Positions 1-8,012 are shown, counted from the first letter of the stretch. The stretch: 12,562 nt of DNA from Bacteroidota bacterium (GCA_016868515.1 VGGM01000011.1:1-12562), one strand, 5' to 3'. The notes: generated from the sequence alone by a model not told the origin. Numbers and translations are program-made.

Positions 1-683
1 CAGTCGCCCAGAATCACAACCCTGCTCTTGTTGTCAATGGTATAGGTCATGGGAAGGTGCCTGTGTCCGAAAATGAAGTAATCTACCTCCCTTTTAGCGG
101 TAACGCTCCTCGCAAATCTCAGCAGGTCTTCCTTTTCCTCGCCCAGGAACGCTATATGCTCACCCTTGCCGAGCCTGCTTCCGAGTGACCAGCGGTGACC
201 TATGCCCATTCCAATGCGGGGGTGCAGTGCCGACCATGCCGTGCGTACGGCACGGTTCCTGAACAGCCACAACAACAGTTTGTATCCCTTTTCGGTGGAA
301 CCAAGGCCCTCTCCATGTGCCAGAAGAAACCTGCGCCCTCCGAAATCCCTCTCCATCACCCCGTTATGAATAGTAATTCCACATTCGGCGGTAAGGTAAT
401 CGCCAACCCACATATCGTGGTTCCCGGTAAAGAAATAGACCGGAACGCCCGAATCGGTTATTGCCGAAACAGAGCCCAGGAAGCGGGTGAACCCTTTGGG
501 AACAACGTGGCGGTACTCCCACCAGAAGTCGAAAATATCGCCAAGCAGATAAATGCCTGCTGCTTCAGAAGCAACCGATTCAAGCCACTTCACCACTCGC
601 CTTTCCCTTTCTGCCGGGTCGCCGCCAACCTTCAGCCCGAGATGAAAGTCGGATGCAAAGAATATTTTCCCGCTTTTATCCAT
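1..683 (-). CDS. lpxH: LpxH-like UDP-2,3-diacylglucosamine diphosphatase family metallophosphoesterase (3' end cut by window edge)
   Basis: Reading leftward from the ATG at 683-681 gives 227 codons with no stop before the window ends; the family is usually about 240-260 residues, so only the C-terminus is missing. Calcineurin-type metal-binding blocks are all visible: DFH (D12, H14), GDIFDFW (D49), GNHDMW (N88, H89, D90), AHGE (H123) and GHRH (H207, H209). In LpxH this fold removes UMP from UDP-2,3-diacylglucosamine to give lipid X in lipid A synthesis, on the cytoplasmic face of the inner membrane. Caveat: classical LpxH has Arg in the third block (GNRD) where this protein has His, as in LpxH2/LpxG-like relatives, so the family is secure but the substrate is inferred. 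It starts 8 bp after the stop of the upstream thioredoxin-like lipoprotein gene and is probably the third gene of that operon. I see no Shine-Dalgarno sequence. Confidence 0.8.
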   Translation of the reverse strand, partial: MDKSGKIFFASDFHLGLKVGGDPAERERRVVKWLESVASEAAGIYLLGDIFDFWWEYRHVVPKGFTRFLGSVSAITDSGVPVYFFTGNHDMWVGDYLTAECGITIHNGVMERDFGGRRFLLAHGEGLGSTEKGYKLLLWLFRNRAVRTAWSALHPRIGMGIGHRWSLGSRLGKGEHIAFLGEEKEDLLRFARSVTAKREVDYFIFGHRHLPMTYTIDNKSRVVILGD

Positions 684-691
684 TGGTTGGT

Positions 692-1855
692 TCAGCGTCC
701 GAAAATCTGTTCCAGTTTGATGGCAAGGGTTCTGCCGAAAATGTTGGTGGCTACAATATCACCTCCGGGGTTATAAAGATAGTTTGCCGGCAGGGCCTGC
801 ACGTTGTAGAAATATGCATACTTCAGCTTAGCCGGATCGTCTTCTCTTACACTTATCCACGGAAGTTCGTCGAATGAGATGGCATTCTTCCATCGTAAAG
901 TGTCGGTGTCGATATTTATCTGGTATATCTCAAACCCACGGTTCCTGTACTGACTGTATAGTTCCTTTAGCTGAACATTGTTCTGGATACAGTCGGCCGA
1001 ACCTGTCGACCAGAAAGTAAGCAGCACATGTTTTCCCTTTAGCGACGAGAGTGAAACTCTTTTTCCGGCCGGAGTTAGGAGGTTCGGGTCGAGTTCAACA
1101 GGTTCCATGCTCTCGGCCACAAGCTGTAACTGGCGGTTCTGAAAACGGTTGAGTTCCCTGTTAAAATCTTCTGAGAGCGCTTTTACCTGCAGTGATGAGG
1201 GGTACCTTACAGAGAGACTGTCGGTAACCAGTTTCATAAGCTGCAGGTCGCGATCGGTGTAGAGGACATAGGTATTGTCGTTGAATCTCTGGTATAGAGC
1301 CAGAATCGAAACCATTGAGTTAAGGTTACTTAGAATGAAGTTGATGCTGTGATTCCGCTGTTCGGTGACAGTTTCGGTTATAAGGCGGTCGACCGAATCG
1401 GCCATGGCCTTCATGGCAGGCTTTGAAGCAAATGAATCGTAGGTTGTGACAAGTGAATTCAACCGCCTGCGTGTCTCTTCAAGTTTGTTTTCAAGATCCC
1501 TTATCATTACCGATTCGGGCGAGCCTTCAACCGAGAAATTTTCGGTAAGTCTATCGCCCGTAAAATCCAGTGTTATCTTGTCACCAGGATGAATCAGGAG
1601 GGTAACGAAGTCAGACCCGGAATAACCCACCTGGTAATACTCCGTTTGCGGGGCCTCAATCCTGAACCTGAATTTACCACCTGCCCTGAACTTTACTGTG
1701 TCAACCGCAACGACGCTTCCAATTTCTACCCGGGAAATCTGGATATTCTTCTCTTTCGGATTTTCAACCACACCGCTTATTACTGCGGTCTCCTTCCTGT
1801 TGCACGAAAGGATTGAAGAGATTATCAGAACCGGAATAAGAGACTTTCTGAGCAT
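692..1855 (-). CDS. Thioredoxin-fold (TlpA/ResA-like) lipoprotein with degenerate active site (SADC in place of CxxC)
   Basis: This 387-residue protein begins with a lipoprotein signal: a basic start, a hydrophobic core and the lipobox ILSC with Cys18, so it should be a lipid-anchored envelope protein. Residues about 20-120 form a beta-rich region resembling DUF4369; about 120-250 look helical; about 255-387 are a TlpA/ResA-like thioredoxin fold, with FW at 281-282, GFEIYQ at 307-312 and the cis-proline region at ALP (P356). At the active site, where relatives read WCxxC, it has G-S-A-D-C at 285-289. The buried Cys289 is kept and the nucleophilic N-terminal Cys is Ser286, so normal dithiol-disulfide exchange is not expected. 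It may act as a binding or monothiol partner. It lies 19 bp downstream of a paralogue of identical length with a normal CPPC site and 8 bp upstream of the lpxH-like gene. The specific partner is unknown. Confidence 0.85.
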   Translation of the reverse strand: MLRKSLIPVLIISSILSCNRKETAVISGVVENPKEKNIQISRVEIGSVVAVDTVKFRAGGKFRFRIEAPQTEYYQVGYSGSDFVTLLIHPGDKITLDFTGDRLTENFSVEGSPESVMIRDLENKLEETRRRLNSLVTTYDSFASKPAMKAMADSVDRLITETVTEQRNHSINFILSNLNSMVSILALYQRFNDNTYVLYTDRDLQLMKLVTDSLSVRYPSSLQVKALSEDFNRELNRFQNRQLQLVAESMEPVELDPNLLTPAGKRVSLSSLKGKHVLLTFWSTGSADCIQNNVQLKELYSQYRNRGFEIYQINIDTDTLRWKNAISFDELPWISVREDDPAKLKYAYFYNVQALPANYLYNPGGDIVATNIFGRTLAIKLEQIFGR

Positions 1856-1874
1856 GCCGGTACAGAATTGAATT

Positions 1875-3038
1875 CTAGTTCATAATATTTTCAAGTACCT
1901 CAAGCAGTGCCTCGCCGCGGAGATTTGACGCTATGATCTTTCCCTCCCTGTCGAGAAGCAGGTTAAACGGTATGCTTTCAATACGGTAGAGCGGTACCAC
2001 TACCGAATTCCAGAACATAACATCGCTTACGTGAATCCACCTTCCAAGCTTGTCATCTTCAATTCCCTTCAGCCATTCATCCCTGCTCTTGTCGAGGCTT
2101 ACCTGGTATATTTCGAATCCCTTTGCGTTGTACTTATCGTAAGCTTTGACCAGGTAGGGGCTCTCCTGCCTGCAGGGCGGACACCATGCTGCCCAGAAGT
2201 CGAGCAGTACCACCCTGCCCCTTGTTGAGGAGAGCTTTATTGTATCACCTTTGGGCGAGGGAAGAGCGATTTCTGGAGGAACCGCACCTTCGGTAAACTG
2301 AGATCCCCCTTCAGTCTGTTCCGACATCATCAGCTTCAGTTCGGCTACCTGGTCGTGAAAATAGATTACAGGTTCTGATTCGGGGTATAGCGAGAAGAGA
2401 ATTGAATCAACTTTCAGGAAGTAATCGAAATTCTCACTGGGGTGCAGTATGGGCGCTCCGGGTGTAAGCTGTTGGTAAAGAGCCAGCAGGGTGGCCAGCG
2501 ATGTGGGGTTCTCATCGATGTAATTACGTGTGTAGGCCTCCATATCGCTGATAATGGTCATGGCTCTTGAGTCGAGATCCTGAAGAATAGTGTCGAGCCC
2601 CGGGTTTTCAACATTGGCCATGTATATGTTCTGGAGCTCTTCAAGCCTTCCAACCGCAGCAAGAAGCTCTGTGTTGTAGCGAATCAGCAATTCGGTTCCT
2701 GCTGCCCCTGATGCTTCGGCCGGGCGGTTCAGTGAATCATAATGAGCTGTTATTTTGAGGTGTTCACCCGGATCGATGAGCACAGTAAGAAAACTGGTAT
2801 TGGTGGCTTTGAGCAGGTAGAACACCGGGCTGCCGGCTTTTCTGCGGAATTTAAACTCTCCGTCCTGGCTTAGTTTAAATGAATCGATGGTAACTATGGC
2901 ATCTTTCTTCAGTTCATCGAGGAGAATATAGGAATCGGACGGAGCGTTCTCAAGTTTACCCGATACTGTGTGATAGTTTCCGGTGCATCCCGATGAAATC
3001 ACCAGTACTCCGGCCAGTATGATTAAAAGATTCTTCAT
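1875..3038 (-). CDS. Thioredoxin-fold (TlpA/ResA-like) lipoprotein with intact WCPPC active site
   Basis: I place the start at the ATG at 3038-3036. From there the protein opens with a hydrophobic signal and the lipobox SSGC (Cys18). An in-frame ATG at 3182 would add 48 residues with no recognisable signal, bury the lipoprotein signal internally, and lie upstream of the likely promoter at 3072-3079. The chosen form is 387 residues, exactly the length of the downstream gene. Domains: DUF4369-like beta region about 22-120, helical middle about 115-245, thioredoxin fold about 252-387. The redox site is WCPPC with Cys286 and Cys289, followed by the cis-proline at IP (P357). The likely role is a lipid-anchored thiol-disulfide oxidoreductase facing the periplasm; substrate unknown. 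It is the first gene of a leftward three-gene operon, diverging from the glycogen operon. Confidence is high for family and moderate for function. Confidence 0.88.
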   Translation of the reverse strand: MKNLLIILAGVLVISSGCTGNYHTVSGKLENAPSDSYILLDELKKDAIVTIDSFKLSQDGEFKFRRKAGSPVFYLLKATNTSFLTVLIDPGEHLKITAHYDSLNRPAEASGAAGTELLIRYNTELLAAVGRLEELQNIYMANVENPGLDTILQDLDSRAMTIISDMEAYTRNYIDENPTSLATLLALYQQLTPGAPILHPSENFDYFLKVDSILFSLYPESEPVIYFHDQVAELKLMMSEQTEGGSQFTEGAVPPEIALPSPKGDTIKLSSTRGRVVLLDFWAAWCPPCRQESPYLVKAYDKYNAKGFEIYQVSLDKSRDEWLKGIEDDKLGRWIHVSDVMFWNSVVVPLYRIESIPFNLLLDREGKIIASNLRGEALLEVLENIMN

Positions 3039-3071
3039 TTTTGCCTGAATTATTAGATTATGAATGAAGTG

Positions 3072-3079
3072 CAAATATA
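3072..3079 (-). promoter_or_regulatory. Candidate Bacteroidota-type -7 element (TATATTTG) for the leftward lipoprotein operon
   Basis: On the minus strand this reads TATATTTG, an exact match to the TAnnTTTG -7 box of Bacteroidota housekeeping promoters. Transcription would begin near 3065 and leave a leader of roughly 25-30 nt before the ATG at 3038, which supports that start over the upstream ATG at 3182. No good TTG/TTTG -33 match is seen at the expected distance upstream, so the call rests on the -7 box and its position. Confidence 0.4.
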
Positions 3080-3183
3080 TGTTTTTTTGTGTGACAGGGG
3101 CCGTATTACTGATTTTCGTGCATGAGTTGACGAACAATTTGCCACTGTCAGGGTTAAATTTTAGTGAATTTTTGCCTTTCACT

Positions 3184-3213
3184 TGGAAAATCGCCTGAAA
3201 AGACTTAATTTTT
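3184..3213 (+). promoter_or_regulatory. Candidate promoter for the rightward glycogen operon (TTG, 19 bp, TAATTTTT)
   Basis: TTG at 3184-3186 is followed after 19 bp by TAATTTTT at 3206-3213, which differs from the TAnnTTTG consensus only at the last base. Start of transcription would fall near 3220, giving a leader of about 25 nt before the ATG at 3247. The region is AT-rich, so chance matches are likely and the call is tentative. I found no convincing long palindromic operator between the two divergent operons. Confidence 0.25.
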
Positions 3214-3246
3214 TGAACTATATAAATTCTATAATCAGTCGTTTCT

Positions 3247-5190
3247 ATGGGTTATGTTAAATTCGATAAGTCTCAAGTAGTCAATCTTGAATACTCTTTA
3301 TCGCGTGAAATTGTAAGGACAAACAGGGCCGGTTCGTACTCGTCTACCACCATTGTAGGATGTAATACCCGGAAGTATCACGGCCTTCTGGTATGTCCGG
3401 TGAAGGAATTCGGCAATGAGAGGCATGTTTTATTGTCGGCGCTCGACCTCACCGTACTGCAGAATGACAAGTCATTCAACGTTGGCGTAAGGAAGTACAA
3501 GGGAGAGTACTACAATCCGAAGGGACATAAATACATAGAGGATTTCAACATTGAATACATCCCGATGATGACCTTCAGGGTTGGTGGTGTACTGCTGAGG
3601 CAGGAGAGGCTGCTTGTGCACTACGAGGAGCAACTTCTGTACCGGTATACGATTCTCGAGGCGGCAGAGCCACTCACTCTTCAGATAAGGCCTTTCCTTG
3701 CTTACCGCAATATTCACGGCCTTACCAGGGCCAATATGTCGGCCAATACACGTGTTGGATATATTATGAACGGGATAAACATATGCCTCTATGAGGGGTT
3801 TCCGACACTGCACATGCAGCTCTCGGCGAAAAATGAATTTGTTCCGGTTCCCGACTGGTATCTTGGCATTGAATATGCCGAGGAGCAGAAGCGTGGGTAT
3901 GATTATACCGAGGACCTTTTCAATCCGGGTTTCTTCGAGGTGAAGGCAAAGCAGGGCGATGTGATAATGTTCTCGGCATCAACGAAGGAGGAAAATCCGC
4001 CCGGATTAAAAACAAAGTTCACCGCCACAATAAAGAGAAAGGTTCCCCGAAACAGTTTTGAGCATTGTCTTGAGAACGCTGCACAACAGTTTATAGAGAA
4101 GCACGACGACTCCACCCTTATAATTGCCGGTTACCCCTGGTTCGGAGCCTGGGGCAGAGATACCTTCATTTCGTTACCCGGTGTTGCGCTGGGGCGTAAA
4201 CGTGAGGGGTTCTTTGAGGATGTTCTCGATACCCAGGTTGCAAGGATGAGGGACGGCCTCTTTCCCAATATGGGTGACGCCGGCAATCCTGCCTTCAATT
4301 CGGTTGATGCCCCGCTCTGGTTTTTCTGGTCGCTACAGCAGTATGAACTTCAAACTGGCATAAATCCGTGGAAACGGTATGGAGCTGCCGCGCGGTCGGT
4401 TATTGACGGATACCGCCAGGGAACCCATTTTAATATCCATATGCGCGATAACGGGCTTATTTATGCATCGGCCAACGGGAAGGCTCTTACATGGATGGAT
4501 GCCGTTGTACATGGTGTTCCGGTTACCCCCAGGAATGGTTACCCGGTTGAGATCAACGCACTGTGGTACAATGCAGTATGCTACCTTATTGACATGGCGG
4601 CTAGGGCAGGTGACAAAAAGCCCGGTAAGGAGCTGAAAGAACTGCCAGAGCTTATTAAGAAATCATTTTTTGAGATAATATGGGATGAAAAAACAGGTTT
4701 GCCGGCCGACTACGTAAGCGACGAACATGGAAAGGAGATGTCGTTGCGTCCCAATATGATAATTACCACCTCACTTCCATTTTCCTTGCTCACATCCGGG
4801 CAGATGAAAGGTATTCTCGACAAGGTTGCGGCCGAGCTCCTTACGCCGCGCGGACTGAGAACCCTTTCACCACGGCATGAGAAATACTGCGGTAGTTACA
4901 GGGGGAACCAGGAGGAGCGCGACAGTGCCTATCACCAGGGAACCGTGTGGCCATGGCTTCTGGGGCCCTTCTGCGACGGATGGCTGAGGGTGCATGGCAA
5001 ATCGGGTGCTGAAAAGGTAAGAAAACTTATTTACGGTTTTGAAGAGGTGATGACAGAGCATGGTGTCACAACAATATCGGAGATCTACGACGGCGACCCG
5101 CCGCATCAGGCGGGTGGCGCTATATCACAGGCCTGGAGTGTGGCCGAGGTGCTTAGAATACTGAAACTCATAAACACCAAGTATCAATAA
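3247..5190 (+). CDS. Glycogen debranching enzyme, amylo-alpha-1,6-glucosidase (GH133-type)
   Basis: This 647-residue cytoplasmic enzyme should hydrolyse the alpha-1,6-linked glucose left at branch points of limit dextrin. Residues about 1-250 resemble the GDE_N beta domain, with GSYSSTTIVGCNTRKYHGLL near the N-terminus. About 270-640 are the GDE_C (alpha/alpha)6 barrel: GAWGRDTF (R304, D305), TWMDA (D418), YHQGTVWPW (562-570) and SEIYDGD (E612). D418 and E612 lie where the acid/base pair of such barrels is expected; that assignment is inference. Unlike the eukaryotic bifunctional debrancher it has no GH13-like 4-alpha-glucanotransferase domain, so a transferase must come from elsewhere, perhaps the GH57 gene two genes on. 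The ATG at 3247 is the only plausible start, since an in-frame TAA lies at 3232-3234. It is the first gene of a four-gene operon, 13 bp before the GT4 gene. Confidence 0.92.
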   Translation: MGYVKFDKSQVVNLEYSLSREIVRTNRAGSYSSTTIVGCNTRKYHGLLVCPVKEFGNERHVLLSALDLTVLQNDKSFNVGVRKYKGEYYNPKGHKYIEDFNIEYIPMMTFRVGGVLLRQERLLVHYEEQLLYRYTILEAAEPLTLQIRPFLAYRNIHGLTRANMSANTRVGYIMNGINICLYEGFPTLHMQLSAKNEFVPVPDWYLGIEYAEEQKRGYDYTEDLFNPGFFEVKAKQGDVIMFSASTKEENPPGLKTKFTATIKRKVPRNSFEHCLENAAQQFIEKHDDSTLIIAGYPWFGAWGRDTFISLPGVALGRKREGFFEDVLDTQVARMRDGLFPNMGDAGNPAFNSVDAPLWFFWSLQQYELQTGINPWKRYGAAARSVIDGYRQGTHFNIHMRDNGLIYASANGKALTWMDAVVHGVPVTPRNGYPVEINALWYNAVCYLIDMAARAGDKKPGKELKELPELIKKSFFEIIWDEKTGLPADYVSDEHGKEMSLRPNMIITTSLPFSLLTSGQMKGILDKVAAELLTPRGLRTLSPRHEKYCGSYRGNQEERDSAYHQGTVWPWLLGPFCDGWLRVHGKSGAEKVRKLIYGFEEVMTEHGVTTISEIYDGDPPHQAGGAISQAWSVAEVLRILKLINTKYQ

Positions 5191-5203
5191 AACCGGCGGA
5201 AAT

Positions 5204-6496
5204 ATGAGAGTTCTGATGTTCGGATGGGAGTTTCCCCCGCATATCTCGGGAGGGTTGGGAACGGCAAGCTACGGTCTTACGAAGGGGATGGCCTCACTTG
5301 GCAACGTGAATGTGATATTTGTGGTGCCGAAGGCCTGGGGCGATGAAGACCAGTCGGTAGTGAAGCTTGTGGGAGCCAATACTGTTCCGGTTGCCTACAA
5401 AACCATTCATTATGCAGGGGGTAAGAAGAGTTTTGAGAAGATTGAGGTTGACTCAAGGATTATTCCATATACCGACCCTGAGGAGTTCTGGGCCTATACA
5501 CGCGGTGAAATTGATTCGAGGAAAATTGTCGTCTCAACCGATGAGAAGGGTAGAATTGAGTTCTCGGGCAAGTATGGATCCGGCCTGCTCGAGGAGATAC
5601 GCAAGTATGCCATTGTAGCTTCTGTAATCGCGCATGAGAATGAGTTCGACGTAATACATGCGCACGATTGGCTGGCTTATCCGGCCGGAATTGAAGCTGC
5701 CAGGGCCTCAGGCAAACCTCTGGTCATACATGTCCATGCCACTGACTTCGACCGCAGCGGCGGCAATGTCAATCCCGATGTCTACGCCATTGAGAAGAGC
5801 GGCATGGATTTCGCCTCAAGAATAATAACGGTAAGTAACCTTACCCGCGATATTGTTATCAACAGGTACAATATCGACCCCGATAAGGTTGTTACGGTAT
5901 ACAATGCCGTTGATCCGGTGGAGATTGCCGACAACCATCTGATCAGCAGGGGCTTTGACGAAAAGGTTGTTACTTTCCTCGGCCGTATCACATTACAGAA
6001 GGGGCCCGAATATTTCATTGAGGCCGCTCACAGGGTTCTTAAGGTAATGAATAATGTCCGCTTCGTAATGGCCGGTTCGGGCGACATGATGGACAGAATG
6101 ATTCGCAGGGCAGCTGCCCTGAGGATTACCGACCGGTTTCATTTTACCGGGTTCCTGCGCGGTAACGATGTATTCCGCATGCTGGCCATGAGCGATGTTT
6201 ATATAATGCCATCGGTATCGGAACCATTCGGCATTTCGCCGCTCGAGGCCATGCAGTCGAATGTACCTGTCATCATCAGCAAGCAGTCGGGTGTGGCTGA
6301 AATCCTTACCCATGCGGTAAAGGTTGATTTCTGGGATATAGATGCCATGGCCGATGCCATTTACGGAATTCTGAACTACCCGGCTTTGTCGAGAATGTTC
6401 ATACGCAATGGCAGGGAGGAAGTTATTGCTCTCAAGTGGGAGAATTCAGCCAGGCAGGTAAGAACGGTTTACAGAGAGGTACTTGCACGTAATTAG
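5204..6496 (+). CDS. GT4-family glycosyltransferase of the glycogen/alpha-glucan operon
   Basis: This 430-residue soluble GT-B enzyme opens with FGWEFPPHISGGLGTAS, whose G16-G17-L18-G19 loop matches the donor-binding glycine loop of GT4 and starch-synthase-like enzymes. HAHDW lies at 152-156. The C-terminal half has the nucleotide-sugar-binding strand FLGRITLQKG and the E-x7-E pair E340/E348 in EPFGISPLE. No signal peptide or membrane helix is seen. In Bacteroides, GT4 genes of this kind sit beside GH57 and GH133 genes, which suggests alpha-glucan synthesis or elongation. Donor (ADP-, UDP- or GDP-glucose) and acceptor cannot be told from sequence, and a priming or maltosyl-transfer role is equally possible. 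It lies 13 bp after the debranching gene and 22 bp before the GH57 gene; a purine-rich GGCGGA lies shortly before its ATG. Confidence 0.88.
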   Translation: MRVLMFGWEFPPHISGGLGTASYGLTKGMASLGNVNVIFVVPKAWGDEDQSVVKLVGANTVPVAYKTIHYAGGKKSFEKIEVDSRIIPYTDPEEFWAYTRGEIDSRKIVVSTDEKGRIEFSGKYGSGLLEEIRKYAIVASVIAHENEFDVIHAHDWLAYPAGIEAARASGKPLVIHVHATDFDRSGGNVNPDVYAIEKSGMDFASRIITVSNLTRDIVINRYNIDPDKVVTVYNAVDPVEIADNHLISRGFDEKVVTFLGRITLQKGPEYFIEAAHRVLKVMNNVRFVMAGSGDMMDRMIRRAAALRITDRFHFTGFLRGNDVFRMLAMSDVYIMPSVSEPFGISPLEAMQSNVPVIISKQSGVAEILTHAVKVDFWDIDAMADAIYGILNYPALSRMFIRNGREEVIALKWENSARQVRTVYREVLARN

Positions 6497-6518
6497 ATGA
6501 CAAATAAAGATTTATTAT

Positions 6519-7985
6519 ATGAAACATGTTTCCAGGAAAGCCGTATGTCTTCACTTTGAGGTTCACCAGCCCTTCAGGCTTAAAAGCTACAGGTTCTTTG
6601 ACCTGGGGCATGATCATTATTATTATGATGATTACGCCAATGAGTCGATAATGCAGCGGATTGCCGCGAGGTGTTACATTCCTGCCAATAAGATTCTTCT
6701 CGATCTTATCAGAAAGCACAAGGGTAAGTTCAAGGTTGCATTCTCAATAAGCGGACTTGCTCTCGACCAGTTCAGTCTATACACTCCCGAGGTTATTGAT
6801 TCCTTCAGGCAGCTTGCTGCCACCGGATCCGTTGAGTTTCTTGCCGAAACCAACTCACACTCGCTGGCTTCGCTCAAAAGCCGCGAGGAGTTTGAGAAGC
6901 AGGTTAACCAGCACACACAAAAGATGAAGGACCTGCTTGGTGTGGAACCTACTGCGATCAGGAACACAGAGATGATCTATTCCGACCAGATAGGGGCATG
7001 GATGGCCGATATGGGATTCAGGGTGACACTGACCGAGGGAGCCAAGCATGTTCTTGGGTGGAAAAGTCCGAACTTCGTTTACTGTAACAGTATTAATCCC
7101 CGGCTGAAAGTACTTCTAAGGAACTTTGTACTGAGCGATGATATTGCCTTCAGGTTTTCGAACAGGGACTGGTGCGAGTGGCCACTGACGGCCTCGAAGT
7201 ATGCAGGATGGATAAGCCAGCTGGCATCGTCGGGCGAGGTGGTTAATATTTTCATTGACTACGAGACCTTTGGCGAGCATCACCGCAGCGAGTCGGGGAT
7301 AATGGATTTCCTGGCCCATTTTCCCGGAGCTGTGTTAAAGAGCACTCCGTTTGTATTCATGACACCAACTGAGGTCGCCGACCACTTTCAGCCCATTGCA
7401 CCGGTTCAGGTTCCCTCACCCATATCGTGGGCCGACGAGGAGAGAGACCTGACAGCCTGGCTGGGCAACGAGCTTCAGACCGCGGCATTTGAAAAGCTAT
7501 ATGACCTTTCGGAAAGGATAAACACCTGCGCCGGTGAGGAACTGAAGAAGGATTGGGTATATTTGCAGTCGAGTGACCATTTTTATTACATGTGCACCAA
7601 GTTCTTTTCCGACGGGGCCGTGCATGCCTACTTTAATCCCTATGAGACTCCCTACGACGCATTTATGAATTACATGAACATTCTGAGCGACTTCGAGCTC
7701 AGGATCAACAGGGAGGCACCGTGCAGCGAGGAGTTTAATATTGCCCGCAGGATGAAGGAAGCCGCAAGGGATAAGGATTTTTTAATTGAGAACCTTCAGC
7801 GCGAGCTTGACCAGCTGCGGAAAAAGGTACGGAAGCCTGTACCGGCAAAGAAGAAGCCGGTGGCAAAGAAGGCTGCTGTGGCAAAAAAGGTGCCGGCAAA
7901 GAAAGCAGCGGCAGCGAAGAAGGTGCCGGCGCTGAAGAAGGCGGCGGTAAAGCGGACTGCCGGAAAGCAGGTGAACAAGAAGTAG
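6519..7985 (+). CDS. GH57 alpha-amylase / 4-alpha-glucanotransferase-like enzyme with Lys/Ala-rich C-terminal tail
   Basis: This 488-residue protein has the GH57 motifs: VHQPFR near the N-terminus, AETNSHSLAS in the second block, RNTEMIYSD with the likely nucleophile E151, and FIDYETFGEHH with the likely acid/base D247. The first His of the usual HxHQP is Glu here. No signal peptide is seen, so it should act on cytoplasmic glycogen or maltodextrin. The Glu-Asp distance of 96 residues is close to that of Thermococcus litoralis 4-alpha-glucanotransferase (E123/D214) and unlike GH57 branching enzymes or AmyC, where the gap is about 165-170. This favours transferase or amylase activity over branching. 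Residues about 415-440 form a probable short coiled coil (NLQRELDQLRKKV), followed by a 47-residue basic tail. It starts 22 bp after the GT4 gene and ends 27 bp before the fusion gene. Family confidence is high; exact activity is uncertain. Confidence 0.9.
   Translation: MKHVSRKAVCLHFEVHQPFRLKSYRFFDLGHDHYYYDDYANESIMQRIAARCYIPANKILLDLIRKHKGKFKVAFSISGLALDQFSLYTPEVIDSFRQLAATGSVEFLAETNSHSLASLKSREEFEKQVNQHTQKMKDLLGVEPTAIRNTEMIYSDQIGAWMADMGFRVTLTEGAKHVLGWKSPNFVYCNSINPRLKVLLRNFVLSDDIAFRFSNRDWCEWPLTASKYAGWISQLASSGEVVNIFIDYETFGEHHRSESGIMDFLAHFPGAVLKSTPFVFMTPTEVADHFQPIAPVQVPSPISWADEERDLTAWLGNELQTAAFEKLYDLSERINTCAGEELKKDWVYLQSSDHFYYMCTKFFSDGAVHAYFNPYETPYDAFMNYMNILSDFELRINREAPCSEEFNIARRMKEAARDKDFLIENLQRELDQLRKKVRKPVPAKKKPVAKKAAVAKKVPAKKAAAAKKVPALKKAAVKRTAGKQVNKK
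7842..7982 (+). repeat. Lys/Ala-rich low-complexity tail coding region with an 11-residue repeat
   Basis: This encodes residues 442-488 of the GH57 protein. The tail has 17 Lys, 1 Arg and 14 Ala in 47 residues and no acidic residue, built from AKK and KKVPA units. The KKVPA unit recurs at residues 456-460 and 467-471, and the 11-base string AAGGTGCCGGC recurs at 7887-7897 and 7920-7930, a 33-bp period that keeps frame. Such tails resemble those of histone H1-like bacterial proteins and may bind nucleic acid, membranes or acidic proteins. The role on a glucan enzyme is unknown. Confidence 0.85.
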
Positions 7986-8012
7986 TATTTTTACATAACA
8001 TAACGACAGATA

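Noticed and set aside
195..776. 193-codon plus-strand open frame
   Set aside because: It is antisense to the lpxH-like gene and the end of the thioredoxin-like gene. Its translation shows no family features, while the minus-strand frame has all the metallophosphatase motifs.
3092..3152. TGACAG ... CTGTCA inverted pair in the divergent promoter region
   Set aside because: Six-base arms about 50 bp apart are expected by chance, and the surrounding bases do not extend the symmetry well.
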